Shown here in pieces: positions 1 through 11,480 of a stretch of 64,000 bases of DNA; position 1 is the stretch's first letter, and every line of letters starts with the position of its first letter. Below the pieces are notes generated by a model, which saw only the letters and a program-made list of their open reading frames with translations, was not told the origin of the DNA and did not search any database. This DNA is from Harmonia axyridis (taxonomy: Eukaryota > Arthropoda > Insecta > Coleoptera > Coccinellidae): the NCBI RefSeq assembly GCF_914767665.1, contig NC_059501.1:5954501-6018500 (forward strand). The letters run 5' to 3'. A program made the translations under genes and the position numbers.

Positions 1-1904
1 CGCATCGATCCCAGCATCTTTATCTAACTCGAAATATTGTGAAGGCAAAAATTTTTAATGAAGTTATCTTCTGGCATGAAGAATTTGAAACGGTAATAAA
101 GAAACGTTATATGAACTTATCAAAACGTCCGACAAAATTAAGAAACGGTCAACTACCTGAACCGAACCATTTGTATGTAGAATACTTATTTAGTTTAGGT
201 TTGAGGCCGGAAAGTTTTTTCTTTCAGTAATTGACACATATTGATTAACATTATTCAGGGCCGTCTCATCGTTTTTTGGCGCTCGGGGTAAGATTTCATC
301 AAATTACTGAGAATATTTAACGGCATCTCCATTTGTCTTCTTACAGCAAATTTCCCTAACATCTATTCTTTGTTAATATGTTTTTTAGTGTTTTAGTTCA
401 CTGAAACTTACGCTCAGCACATACTCTTATTGGTTTTGTTAATGTTGCTCAACTGCCAGTTATTTTTTCATTTCTAATTACGATATCAGATATGCCGTCA
501 GTATTTCTCTATAGACTTGCTTGTTTCGAACAACTTTGTTGATAGTCTTCTTTTTGTTTTGCTGCTCAATATTTTTATCTCTAATCGTCACGTACTGATT
601 ATGATTTGATTATGGTATAATAACCTTCATTCCCACACTAATAATTTTTTCTATTCTTTACCGCACTAGTGATGTGATGAACATTCGGAATACGATTAAA
701 TTAGAATTCAGTTATTATAAAAATTCAAAACAGAATTCTTACAATTGGATAAATTGATGCCAAATACTTGCATGTCTTTACTAGATATGTTGTGAATATT
801 GTCGTCCTTAGTGTATGTTCTGAATTAATATCTTCAGATGTTGAAACAATATTCTATTGGGAAGACATCTAAGACAACCAAGAACCTAGAAGGCAAATAG
901 AGAAACTGGGCATTAAGTCTAGGAACACTATCTATATGGTATTTATAGCAATAGGTTGCTTGATACTTATTCGAGCATTTTCCTGCTTTATATTTAATAA
1001 AGTGTATTGGATGGTCACAATCGTTATGTATTTTTTCAATGTATATTCGCTTCTACATGATTTAAACCCGCAATATTTCGAAAGTCAAAAAAATTATCTA
1101 CAGAACTTTGTCTTGGTAGCTGGTATTACTACTGGAGAACATACTCTTTCATCTCTCACAATTTCTACATGTAGATTTGTAATTTATCCCCCTAGGCCAA
1201 TATCTACTCTTAACCTTAAATAATCGTTGATGCATCAAATGTTTTGAAGCTCAAAACAAATATTGTCGTAATTCACTTTCATCCAAAGAAATCTCTCATA
1301 TGCAGCCTCCAATAGAACATCTTTTATGTTGCTCTTTTTCAATACGTTGAATTTTTTAGGCTTCTACCCATTCAATTTTTGTTTCTGGAATGCTTGACAC
1401 GTTTCTTAATATCGGTATTTTGTCTGATCGAAAATGATGGTGATAATGATAACACCAAGCAGCCTTTCAGACCTACGACCAATTCAAACTATTGTTCTTC
1501 CAAATAACTCAATCATCATCATTTCTATTATCCACAATATTCGAATTACGTACATGACAGTGGTTGAATATCATTTCTACCTTCACAATGTTTTCAGCGA
1601 TAGTGTTATCTAGCAGTTATAAGCTGAACTAATCTTCTCAAGTTTGCATAAACAAAAATTTATTTTTAGCTGGGATTCTATCTAGCGTTGAAGTTTTATT
1701 AGAGGTCACAACAATTGGACAGGCGGTTCCTTCCACTGGAATAGGTGTACCAGCTATACTTTTTTCAAAATTTTCGGGTAAAGCTATCTAGCGGAATTGC
1801 AGTTTAGGGGCGAAGTAGTGTAGAGTGTAAACCTTCAATTAATCTTCTTAGGAGCTTTTCAGTTCCTTAAAGGATCATCAATATTATTAATAAATTCAAC
1901 AATC
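1..1904. other. AT-rich stretch, no gene recognised
   Basis: No recognisable gene or transposon. The longest open frames are 39-230 (+, 63 codons) and 936-1223 (+, 95 codons). The second would encode a hydrophobic N-terminal half rich in Ile, Phe, Val and Leu, but I recognise no domain and it has no splice or promoter context. Treat both as chance frames. Confidence 0.5.
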
Positions 1905-2490
1905 TGTTCAGGATCTTCGGCAGTCACATCTTGAGGATCAAGAACTGGCTTTCAAGCTCTTGATTTCCATCGAAGTTGCAAAATAAAAATTCAAGAGAAC
2001 CGAACCCACAATTGTCCCACATTCGACCTCCATCCCCAAAAAGCCATTTCGCCCTCCCGTATCGAGTTCTTGGTCGAATACCCGAAACCACAAAGCCCGC
2101 ATAGCCGTTGTTCGTCCGGAAAACGGGAATCCCTGGGACCATGTGGGAACCCGATGCATTTTTAAGGAAAGGGTGAATATTTCACGAGCTAGGCGGGGGG
2201 TCGGGGCGGGGGACGCGGAGCTCCATCTGTCGGCCTTGGCGGGCAATCGTCTGGAGGGAAATACGAGAGGAAAGAAGTGGGCACGGCGAAGCGGGAAAGG
2301 CTCGGGGCTGGAGATGATATTGGTGTTTCGAACGGATTCGAGGCCATAAGACTGGAAAAATACTGCATCGCCGTGCCGGCAGGTCTCGGCGGGACAGGGG
2401 CGGACTCGGGTCGGGTTTGGTCGAAAAGGGAATACTCAACTTTATGTCAAATTCGGCGTTAAAATGCATTAAACTGGCGTTGAACGGAAG
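1905..2490. other. GC-rich island 1, possible conserved non-coding element
   Basis: Base composition rises sharply over the AT-rich flanks, with G-rich tracts near 2196-2215. Several overlapping frames are open on both strands, as expected when GC content lowers stop frequency, and none resembles a known protein. It belongs to the recurring series of GC islands in this window. A regulatory role is inferred from that pattern only. Confidence 0.3.
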
Positions 2491-3078
2491 AAATAGCACT
2501 TTTCTGAAATAAGTCACCTCGCAAGCAATGCTCATAAAATTTCGATAAACGGCGATAGAATGTTAATCATTAGAATAAGCTGCATTTAAGAGGGAATACC
2601 TCCACGTGGCATTCTTGTGATCTGTTAATATTTGACAGAGGTGGAGGGACAAATATAATATGCCTTGTTGCCAGAATGATGTGAAGAAGTCATGAATTCC
2701 AACTTTCGTTGAAAGGAATCACTGTACGAGTATTTTCATAAATTTCGAGAAAACTAGAGTTTCGCATTTTTTGCTAATAATTTTTTGTAGGATATTTTTT
2801 AAAATACATCAGTGCTCTGGAGGAATTTCGTTTCATCAGTTTTTCTGCGGAAAACTTAAAATTACCGAAATTATATATATATTTTTTTGGTTTTCGGATG
2901 GAAAAGATATAATAATTTTAGTAACTTTTCGTTTTCCTCAGAAAAAATGGATGATAAGGTATACCCACAAAGTACTGATGTCTTTTGAAAATATCCAAAA
3001 AATCCTATAAAAAATCATTACCAACACACTAGGCAAAACTTTGATTCTGAGAAAATTTATGAAGAGGCTCGTAATGTA
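2491..3078. other. AT-rich spacer, nothing recognised
   Basis: Long T and A runs and no open frame with recognisable homology. It ends at the TA dinucleotide that flanks the transposon to the right. Confidence 0.5.
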
Positions 3079-3920
3079 TAGGGTGTTTTTTTTAGAGCTA
3101 TAAAACTTTAAATTACAATAAAACAACGACGGATTATTCGATTGACATGAATTTTATTTATTCGCAAGATAATCTTGTGGCATTACATTTTAAATATGAT
3201 TTCTGGCATATGACCGCCACGGCTGGCTCGGATGTAGTCCAATCTAGACGTCCAATTTTCGATGACTTTTTCCAACATTTGTGTTCGTATATCGGCAATA
3301 ACACGGCGAATGTTGTCTTCCAAATGGTCAAGGGTTTGTGGCTTATCCGCATAGACCAATGACTTTACATAGCCCCACAGAAAGTAGTCTAGCGGTGTTA
3401 AATCACAAGATCTTGGAGGCCAATTCACAGGTCCAAAACGTGAAATTAGGCGGTCTTTCAATAAATCGATTGTGGCACGAGCTGTGTGACATGTTGCGCC
3501 GTCTTGTTGGAACCACAGCTCTTGGACATCATGGTTCTTCAATTCAGGAATGAAAAAGTTAGTAATCCTGGCTCTATACCGATCACCATTGACTGTAACG
3601 TTCTGGCCATCTTCGTTTTTGAAGAAGTACGGACCAATGATTCCACCAGCCCATAAAGCGCACCAAACAGTCAGTTTTTCTGGATGTAACGGTGTTTCGA
3701 CATACACTTGAGGATTAGCTTCACTCCAAATGAGGCAGTTCCGTTTGTTGACGTAGCCATTCAAAATTGCACTATTTGCAAGCGTTGTTCAGGCGTGAGT
3801 CTATTCATGATGAATTGCCAAACTAAACTGAGAATAAATCACTTGACAGCTGTTAAATCGGTCGCTATCTTGAACAGTAATGCCAACTTAAAGTTATATA
3901 CCTCGAAAAAAAACACCCGT
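3079..3920 (-). mobile_element. rosa-type DD41D Tc1/mariner element, internally deleted (copy 1)
   Basis: The ends read TA-TAGGGTGTTTTTTTT at the left and the inverse AAAAAAAACACCCGT-TA at the right, so this is a TA-flanked element of about 842 bp. The minus-strand frame 3183-3764 (193 codons) encodes the C-terminal half of a DDE transposase. Visible motifs are FQQDGATCHTAR (second catalytic Asp), NWPPRSCDLTPLDYFLWG (third catalytic Asp) and the tail RASRGGHMPEIIFK. Only 37 residues lie between the two Asp. The sister copy at 5.3-6.2 kb has 41 because it keeps four residues (TFGG) lost here, which matches the rosa DD41D group. The N-terminal DNA-binding half is missing, so the copy is non-autonomous. 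Confidence 0.85.
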
Positions 3921-4594
3921 TACTTCCTTCCAACGAAAATTGGAATAATTGTAATATTCCTACTTCTTCTGATCATTAAATTGTTCTAGCAACACCGCAC
4001 ATTATATTTGTTCCTCCTCCTCTGGAAAAATTTTGACAGATCACGAGAATGTCACGTGGTGGTGTCCCCTCAAGATTATCATATAATCTATTCACATGAA
4101 TACCGTGGGTAGAGTATTCTAAGCAATATTGCTTAGTTTCTCTATTTGCCTAATCCAAAGGATAATACTTTGTACTGTTTCCGGCGGTCTTCTAACTCTT
4201 TCTTGGCAGATTCTGGAGCTGATCTTTTAACCGTAAAAAGACTCTATTATGATTATTATCAGTATGTTAGTTGCTAACGAGTGCTAAACCCGAGTTATAT
4301 GAGTAAGTGTAAGTTATATAGTAAAACGTATTATCTACGACAGCCTATTAACAAAAATGAACCAACGTAGTGATTAAATTTTTTTAAATTAAACTGGAAA
4401 TAAACTAGCTAGATAAAATACTCTTATTATATTATTATACTGATACTTCCATGACTTACCGATGTTTCTATATTTCAATTTTAAGAGAATTGAAAAACGA
4501 AAATAATAAATTCCGATCTATTCATTAACAAAATTACTAAGACACATTAAATATAAACATATACGCCTCGTATTAATGGAATTGGTATTCAATT
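3921..4594. other. AT-rich spacer, nothing recognised
   Basis: No gene, RNA or transposon terminus is visible between the DD41D element and the fold-back repeat. Confidence 0.5.
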
Positions 4595-4927
4595 AAACTG
4601 ATGTAGCAGAAATATTGGTATAAATATTGATATAAACGTCACTTTCGACTTTTCAGTAATAAGGTGGAAATTAGTCGATACAAATTGAGGAAAAATAATT
4701 GCAAAAATCGCTATAAGCATTACGAACGTTAAGACGCACCGATCTCAGGCAATAATTGTATTGGATCGGTATAATTTATGCTTACCGACGTCTGAGATCG
4801 GTGCATCTTAACGTTTCTCGTACGATCCAGTTTTTTTTTCTCGATTGGTATAAATTAATTTTCGTCTGATTATTGAAAAGTAAAAAGTGACGTTTAAATG
4901 AAAGTGATATCTCTGATGCATCATTTT
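4595..4927. repeat. Fold-back (inverted-repeat) element, family E
   Basis: Two imperfect arms of about 150 bp face each other. The inner 24 bp (4725-4748 and 4792-4815, around CACCGATCTCAG) are nearly perfect. The outer parts also pair: TGTAGCAGAAAT, AACGTCACTTT and TTTTCAGTAAT on the left have their inverse on the right at lower identity. The loop is about 43 bp. Diverged relatives of one arm occur near 55600-55870 and 60700-60765, so this is a dispersed family. No coding frame is present. It is probably a non-autonomous fold-back DNA transposon. Confidence 0.7.
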
Positions 4928-5125
4928 CAGTGAATTACAATTCTGTACACGAGGCATTACCATAAACAATCGAAGGTATCTACCTACCAACTGTAGGTTT
5001 TCATTTGATCTGTCTAAGTCATTTTGTTTATGAATATATTGGAATTTTTCCATTTTCGTGAAGTCAATTTATGCGGATTGAAATCTATTTTTACGGCAAC
5101 GTCGGTAATAGTTATTTTTTTATTA

Positions 5126-6411
5126 GGCAGCAAAGTAGTATATTGACGGCCGCCACTGATAGTTCATAGCTGATCGTAGCGAGGCTAGGAATTCAGCCAA
5201 GGCAGTCAATCTACTTTGCTGCCGAGTTAAACATATAATATTTTCTCCGATTGCTTATACATAATGAAATAAATATGTAGGATATTATTGTAACGGGTGT
5301 TTTTTTTCGAGGTATATAACTTTAAGTTGGCATTACTGTTCGAGATGGCGACCGATTCAACAGCTGTCAAGTGATTTATTCTAAGTTTGTTTTGGCAATT
5401 CATCATGAGTAGACTCACGCTTGAACAACGCTTTCAAATAGTGCAATTTTATTTCGAAAATAATGGTTCTGTGCGGAATACGTATCGCGCACTACGTCCA
5501 TTTTATTTTGTTTAGCGATGAAGCGCACTTCTGGTTGAATGGCTACATCAACAAACAGAACTGCCGCATTTGCAGTGAAGCTAATCCTCAAGTGTATGTG
5601 GAAACACCGTTACATCCAGAAAAACTGACTGTTTGGTGCGCTTTATGGGCCAGTGGAATCATTGGTCCGTCCTTCTTCAAAAACGATGATGGCCAGAACG
5701 TTACAGTCAATGGTGATCGGTATAGAGCCATGATTACTAACTTTTTCATTCCTGAATTGAACAACCATGATGTCCAGGGCTGTGGTTCCAACAAGATGGC
5801 GCAACATGTCACACAGCTCGTGCCACAATCGATTTATTGAAAGACACGTTTGGTGGCCGCCTAATTTCACGTTTTGGGCCTGTGAATTGGCCTCCAAGAT
5901 CTTGTGATTTAACACCGCTAGACTACTTTCTGTGGGGCTATGTGAAGTCATTGGTCTATGCGGATAAGCCACAAACCCTTGACCATTTGGAAGACAACAT
6001 TCGCCGTGTTATTGCCGATATACGGCCACAAATGTTGGAAAAAGTAATCGAAAATTGGACGTCCAGATTGGACTACATCCGTGCCAGCCGTGGCGGTCAT
6101 ATGTCAGAAATCATATTTAAAATATAATGGCACAAGATTATCTTGCGGATAAATAAAATTCATGTCAATCGAATAATCCATCGTTGTTTTATTGCAATTT
6201 AAAGTTCTATAGCTCTATAAAAAACACCCTTTATAGGTCTTCATTAATTATTATAATTTGACAACTTATGAAAGTTCTAACAGTTTTTTGGAAAAATATC
6301 GGTTATATTTATATTATGGACAGTTATAGCGACTTAGAAGTACTTACTCCTCCAAAAATAAGGGAGGGGGTAAAAAATATTGATTGTCAAAAAATGACGA
6401 ATGTTTTATGC
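5126..6411 (+). mobile_element. GGCAGCAAAG-end element (copy 1), interrupted by a DD41D transposon
   Basis: It starts after a TA with GGCAGCAAAGTAG and has an inverted copy of that end (CTACTTTGCTGCC) near 5210-5222, giving a terminal hairpin of about 95 bp. Two segments match the copy at 43.7 kb: 5126-5288, and 6245-6411 around TTTGACAACTTATGAAA and ATATTATGGACAGT. The DD41D element lies between them. About 130 bp present in the other copy are absent here next to the insertion, and the right terminus is not visible. The plus-strand frame 6268-6504 contains a second Met beginning MDSYSDLE. The other copy has MDSDSD at the same place, perhaps the start of a lost transposase. Confidence 0.65.
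5293..6231 (+). mobile_element. rosa-type DD41D Tc1/mariner element, internally deleted (copy 2)
   Basis: TA flanks (5291-5292, 6232-6233) and ends ACGGGTGTTTTTTTT and AAAAACACCCTT mark an element of about 939 bp. It keeps the true start at 5405 (MSRLTLEQRFQIVQF, a Tc1/mariner helix-turn-helix start). After about 35 codons it jumps by deletion into the catalytic domain at LFSDEAHFW, where the Asp is the first catalytic residue. A 1-bp loss near 5782 shifts frame again before FQQDGATCHTAR. The rest (RLISRFGPVNWPP, LTPLDYFLWGYVK) is readable at 5837-6127. The spacing between the last two Asp is 41 residues. Confidence 0.85.
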
Positions 6412-6504
6412 AAATACGACCCTGTTCTCTTTCTGGGGGAGAAAATTATATCCACTGAATTTCTGGTAAACAGAAGTCACTTTACTGTTGATAACGTTTT
6501 CTAA

Positions 6505-7611
6505 CATCTGTCGGAACTCCTATTCTGGAAGGATTCGGCTGTAATTAGAGCTACCAAAAACGACGTGAACTACGGGAGTACTCTCGGTGATGAAAGCATC
6601 TTTGTTATCTCACAACGAGGCTTGAAAATTTCGACAGCGAGAGGGTGGTTTTTTGCACGAAGTAAGCGGAGTGATTTCATAAAGAATCTGACGGGGATTC
6701 AGGTCAATCGGTTTCATGAGTTATAAGATGAATTTTGCTCGCCTTGCCCAGAAAACAAGGTTTCTACATAATACACCCAATTTTTTTTTCGATATATAAG
6801 AAAAACCAATTTGGGAGAATAGAAAAATGAGAAGAAATTCGCCAAGAAGTCAGGGGCTTTAGCTTTGCTTTTCAAATTCGTATTTATGTAATTTTTTCAC
6901 ATAGTTTCGCACAAACCCTAAAATCGTTATACCTAATAGAATACTATCCCATTATTTATCTATATAGAGTGGCCCAATTGGGCATAGATTAAATGTAGTT
7001 TTTCATCATAATGGAAGTTCATTCTTTGATGTAGACCATAGAGTAATAAACGTAGATAGAGGGAGTACAAGCAATTTTTACATGTCTCCAACATGGTTAG
7101 ATTACGTTGTCGGATTATGATATATTTCCAAATTCACAAATTTATTATATCGTTATGAATGTCTATTATATTGAATGAAATATATTTATTTCAGTGACTC
7201 CCGATTGAATATGCAAATCTGAATATTTGGAATCCGATATTTTGCCTAATTGTCAAATTTATAATAAGGAGAATATTTATTATTTTCTGTATCTATCTGC
7301 TGAAATCGAAGGTTTGGCAACTTTTGCGCTCCGAGTGTCAAGTTTGTTTTTCGAATTACTGATATATTTAGGTATTTATTTCAATATATTTTGAGGTAAT
7401 ATGAAACGTTGATTCATGATGGGACATACGAAGTGCGATCTTTGTGGAGAAACACGCGAATTGAGTGAAATATCATATCACTGATATATTTTCATTTCCG
7501 CGCGTTTCATGTCAAATTTGATAGTTCATGTTGGGGACAAAATTTAATTACTGAAAATGACCCACCCCTATTCATTGCTATTACTAATCCCTGTTCATCA
7601 ATATCACGATT
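6505..7611. other. AT-rich spacer, nothing recognised
   Basis: No recognisable gene or transposon terminus. One short palindrome, GGCCCAATTGGGC, lies near 6973. Confidence 0.5.
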
Positions 7612-7945
7612 CTTAAATAGATACTAAGTGTTCGTTGTTTCGATTAAATATTTATTGGATAGAATAACTTTTTTCATTAGATGTATAAAGTCGTACATTA
7701 ACTGATTCGGATAATTACAATGAACAACAACACATTGACATTAATACAATGTATAACTGATCGAATAATGAAACGAACATTGTAATAATCCACATATCAT
7801 TAGTTTCTTGGTTGTTCTTCGATACAATGGAAAGAACGACTTTCCATAGTATCAATGTTCTGTTCATCGTTCGAAAGATGATGATTCATCGATACAATGA
7901 ACTTTATCTACACTTTTGGTTCAGTGAGATATTCACATTATCATA
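7612..7945 (+). repeat. AT-rich dispersed repeat, family C (copy 1)
   Basis: The stretch around TTGTTTCGATTAAATATT, TTGGATAGAATAACTTT and GTATAAAGTCGTA matches, in inverse orientation, the repeat at 20600-21005, and more weakly the one at 31000-31250. Internal motifs include runs of ATTACAATG and GATACAATG. No coding frame. Probably a non-autonomous mobile element with unknown ends. Confidence 0.55.
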
Positions 7946-7979
7946 CAGATAATTCGCTCTCGCTAATTCTCACACTACA

Positions 7980-8545
7980 AGTTATCTCCAAGAAGGCGCC
8001 GAAGACGATATGAAAAAAAATCCGATTCCATTTATAAAACCAAACGAAAAAAAAAGGCCGAGATTCAATTTGCGCGGAACATTCGAATCCACTTCGCAAA
8101 CGTCCCCATCATTTACACCCCTCCGGTCCCCTCTAGACCCCCCTCGCCCGGATACCGCGATACAGCGAACAACGGGCGAGCAAGAATGCGACCGCCAATT
8201 GGTTTTCATAAATCCGACGTCGGGCGTCAATTAGAAGCCGTGCGGGTCGCATCGGATAGCGAAAATATTGGCCATAACGATCGCACCTAAGGTAAAGTCC
8301 GATCGTTACTGTCGGCGAACCGGTGACCGGAGCTGCCCTCTGTCTCTATTTTTTCGAACTTTATACGTGGGCGTCGTTTCGTTATCGGTTTATGCAGCGG
8401 ACCTAGCGATCCCGCATGAGAAAAGGGGTGCTCGTCGCTTGAGTTTATGGGTATTTATGGAAATGAGAACGCGGTCGGGTTTGTGTAAGTCCGTGATGTC
8501 GGTTTTTTTTGGATTTCTCAGTTGTGGCTGCGAAATGTGTATTAT
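7980..8545. other. GC-rich island 2, possible conserved non-coding element
   Basis: A compositional island with overlapping open frames on both strands at 7982-8234 and no recognised protein. It contains CCAATTGG-type and CGATCGTT-type palindromic words and a pyrimidine-rich block at 8120-8150. A regulatory function is inferred only from its place in the island series. Confidence 0.3.
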
Positions 8546-8834
8546 TTGACGACTATTGATCATGTACAACATTCACTTATTTATGACAGTAATTAATTAT
8601 TTTCACACTCTGTACATGTATAAATAAATATAAACTTTTTTGGACTCGTCATCTTCAACGGATTTGATCAACTCCAATCTACTCTTATTGTTTGAGTGAA
8701 TGCTCAAGATTTCTTGGATTGAAAGTGTCGAATGAATGGGTGCTATTATTATCGACTGAATCGGGGTCAATGAGGCTCTGTTAGCCTTCAGGGATCTTCG
8801 ACCAAATAGTTCTTTCGTTCTCAACCCTACCTAT

Positions 8835-9260
8835 TCATATAAACCCAGGGAGGCCGTCATTACTGTTAATGAAACCGACGACATCCTTAGGAGCCTTGGC
8901 TATTACTTCGTGATTATCCAGAACTTAATTTCCCATGCTAGTGGTTCTTAGGCCAGTCAGCCCCGGACATTTGCACACTATGTGTTCGGCTGTTTCCACT
9001 TCCTTTCCGAAGAGTCTGCAGATCTCATCTGCTAACTTACCCATACGGTACAAAAAGTATTTGCACCGACATTGTCCTGTCAGCAGTCCCTCAATTACTG
9101 GAAGCTCAGTTCGTGGTAGCATCAGAAGCTTCATTGTATAGGTCGGTGAAAGCACCACAAATTTCTTTGACTGAGCAAGAACCAGCGTGTTCGTCCAGAG
9201 AGTGGTTTTTACACAGTGTCAAAGCAGATTGAGAACTATCAAAAGGTGAAAATCGGCCCA
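8835..9260 (-). mobile_element. LINE fragment: C-terminal end of a reverse-transcriptase ORF
   Basis: The minus-strand frame 8925-9158 encodes a typical C-terminus of an insect non-LTR retrotransposon polyprotein. GLLTGQCRCKYFLYRMG is followed by the Cys-His knuckle CRLFGKEVETAEHIVCKCP, in which the second Cys has become Phe (FG instead of CG). The upstream frame at 9106-9260 continues the homology in another phase, so the copy is frameshifted. The RT domain is absent. Confidence 0.75.
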
Positions 9261-9428
9261 CTCTAAACATGTGTTGAAGAGTGATCAGTATCAATTTCTC
9301 CAGTTTATTATGAAGAGCAAAAAAAAAGAAAAAAACGAGGACTATAGGAAGGAGAAAAACACTTCTGGGTGAACAATATAAGATTCTGGACAAGGTTTAA
9401 TGTTCATACTTATGGTTGTCCCCAATCT

Positions 9429-9852
9429 TCAATAGTCTGCCATAACTACGTGGACTACACCAAAAGGCACTTTGGGAGCAATACCATAATTGTTTTTGAT
9501 GATTATTCTAGTGGGATAAGTTACCAAAGCACCAAGTAAATAGAAGGTTATCGGCGTTTCTTGCTGAACCCCTGCATTAAGTTTGTGTTTCCACCTGTTA
9601 GAGCAGATAGTAGAAAACGCTGATGTTCTCATCGTACAGATCGCTGTTCCAGTTTCCAAAGAGTAACACAGTGTAATCTTTAGGAGACTTTGTTTTCGAG
9701 TGGTGCTGTATGTCTTGGGGTGATCGAAGAAAAAATTTTACTTCCAGAAAACAGTCATTTATTCTTCCCACTCCTTCAAACATGGAACCCAGGACATACT
9801 TATTCCTGCACGCTATAAGTGGGTGTGACATCGCTTCAGCACCCTTTGGCAT
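9429..9852 (-). pseudogene. Unrecognised frameshifted coding relic
   Basis: Two overlapping minus-strand frames read like parts of one protein broken by a frameshift. Frame 9598-9852 begins MPKGAEAMSHPLIACRNKYV, contains VGRINDCFLEVKFFLR and ends near LLFGNWNSDLYDENIS. Frame 9429-9659 picks up around NRWKHKLNAG and ends IAPKVPFGVVHVVMADY. The amino-acid make-up is mixed and globular, unlike the low-complexity frames of this AT-rich DNA. I do not recognise the family. It has no introns and sits between LINE fragments, so a decayed retrocopy or a piece of transposon ORF are both possible. Confidence 0.35.
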
Positions 9853-9917
9853 TGAAAAGAAGAAGATGATATAGATGTATCAAAAGACCCCGATCTCTCC
9901 ACAATATTAGAGATTCT

Positions 9918-10135
9918 CAAGGAACCCGAAGCAGCTCCAGCTCAAATTGCTGACGTTGTAGAGAAGTTCTTGTTGGTTGCAGCTGTGAAAAGACTGATAT
10001 CTGATATCTCACCCTTACTTCTATACCAGACATGTCCGTCGACCTCGAAACCATGGACTACGACGATGACGAGAAAGTGCAGCAACCCCCAAGTGCTACA
10101 AATTGTTGGTGGCTCCATCAAGTTTTTGTATATAA
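9918..10135 (+). mobile_element. LINE fragment, related to the RNase-H LINE at 13.6-14.7 kb
   Basis: Nucleotide similarity to 14118-14275 is plain. AAATTGCTGACGTT, GAGAAGTTCTTG and CGAGAAAGTGCAGCAACC occur in the same order, and both end around ACTCCATCAAGTTTTTGTAT (CTCCATCAAGTTTTTGTAT here). An insertion of about 60 bp splits the match. It corresponds to the linker after the RNase H domain. No frame remains open. Confidence 0.65.
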
Positions 10136-10539
10136 ATTGATCATGTTATTGTATATACCTACTACTATTATTCTTGTTCCAATTATATTCTTCAAGTAAT
10201 TCTTGGTCTTATTCATTGATTTCAACTAGCTGATCTATGTTAGAAAGATTTATAGTTAGAGCACCAAAACCTTCTTATTTGTCAATTTTTGCAATTTTGA
10301 GAATATTCCTCTAATTTCGATCGGCTGTATCTCGGTTGATATTAGGTTTAGGAAAAAATTTGTGAATACAAAATTGTAATGCTCTACGACTTTGAAACAG
10401 AATGTTTTCGTCTAAAACTATTCAGTTTAGAAGTAAGTACAGGATCTTCATGTTGGTTAACTTAGAGTCATCCCATGGCAACCCCGAATAACCTGTGAAA
10501 GTTTCATTAAGTTCTGAATTTTTCCAGGTAAAATGTACA

Positions 10540-11165
10540 TATCTCCTGCACTATTATGAAATACGAAAAAAAAATCATTCTCCAAGCGTCGAACATCAAA
10601 AGCCAACCCAAAAAACAAAGCGAACTTAAAACAAACCACTCGTGTGCAGTAAACCGGCAGCGTTTTTATTCTCATCACGAACATATCTCTCCCAACCCCC
10701 CGTATTGTCCTCCCATCATCAGACGTCCCTCCCAAAAAGACCAGCAGACCAGGTGCGCCGTTAACTCTTCCCCCCCTCCCCTTTCGCCCGCCAACGCCTC
10801 GTTGTCGTCCCGTTAGCGAAATTCCGAAAATAACCCGGGAGAGGAATACGCCCTCGTCAGTATGCAAATTCGCAGGTAAATTAAGCGGGTTATGGGCCGG
10901 GCGCGTTGCCGCCGCCCGGTGCATCGTTTCGAGCTTGCCATCTCTTCGCGATTTCGCCGCCGCCTCTCCGCCGCCCCCCGGGGGTCTGGAGGCCCCTATG
11001 CAGCCGGCGGCGTTGGAACAGGACGTCGCGCTGCATACGAATTGCGCCATCCGGGGAATTGGTGCCGTTCGTATACACCCGGCCGATGCAGGGGTGGAGC
11101 GGGCGTTAAGGGGTGGTGGAGGGTTAGTGAGGGTGGGTTCGGGGGTGGAGGAATTAAAAGGTGAT
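10540..11165. other. GC-rich island 3, possible regulatory module with a POU octamer
   Basis: Strongly GC-rich from 10730, with pyrimidine-rich and purine-rich blocks. It contains a perfect POU octamer, ATGCAAAT, at 10862-10869. A minus-strand frame of 197 codons (10457-11050) crosses it, but overlapping frames are open on both strands and the predicted protein is Gly/Arg-rich in one half and unrelated in the other, so it is taken as chance. A cis-regulatory role is an inference. Confidence 0.3.
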
Positions 11166-11224
11166 AACTTCTGACCGTAATACTGAGAACTTTTACGGTG
11201 ATAAAAGAGGCGGTTCTACTAGAC

Positions 11225-11405
11225 AATGTTATTCATCTACCGATAAGCCTTGTAGTCCGTACCAACCTTTAGGCAAGACTGATAAATTTGGAACGGAATA
11301 AAAAAACCTTGTGAACAATAAAAAACAATTTGTTCATCGTGGTTAAGAATGGCCACCATCAACTCGATTTCATTGATACAATGTACTTTGATCCATTCTA
11401 ATCCC
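11225..11405 (-). repeat. Dispersed repeat, family D (copy 1)
   Basis: GATAAGCCTTGTAGTCCGTA plus CCAACCTTTAGG is the inverse of the sequence at 21667-21700. The adjacent block with TTTCATTGATACAATGTAC is the inverse of a core found near 21515, 21780, 26390 and 31490. No coding potential. Confidence 0.6.
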
Positions 11406-11480
11406 AATCATTTTTGAAGCTGAGGAAATCTACAACTCTGTATGATTTTCTTTGTTTTTCAACATGTTTTTTATTTTTAG

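Noticed and set aside
936..1223. 95-codon hydrophobic plus-strand frame, possible small membrane protein
   Set aside because: Isolated in AT-rich DNA with no homology I can name and no context; Ile/Phe/Leu-rich frames of this size are expected by chance here.
2182..2535. 117-codon minus-strand frame
   Set aside because: One of several overlapping frames in GC island 1, Pro/Ser/Arg-rich, with no motif.
10457..11050. 197-codon minus-strand frame, the longest outside transposons or close to it
   Set aside because: It lies across a GC-rich island where other frames are also open on both strands, its two halves have unrelated composition, and no domain is recognisable.
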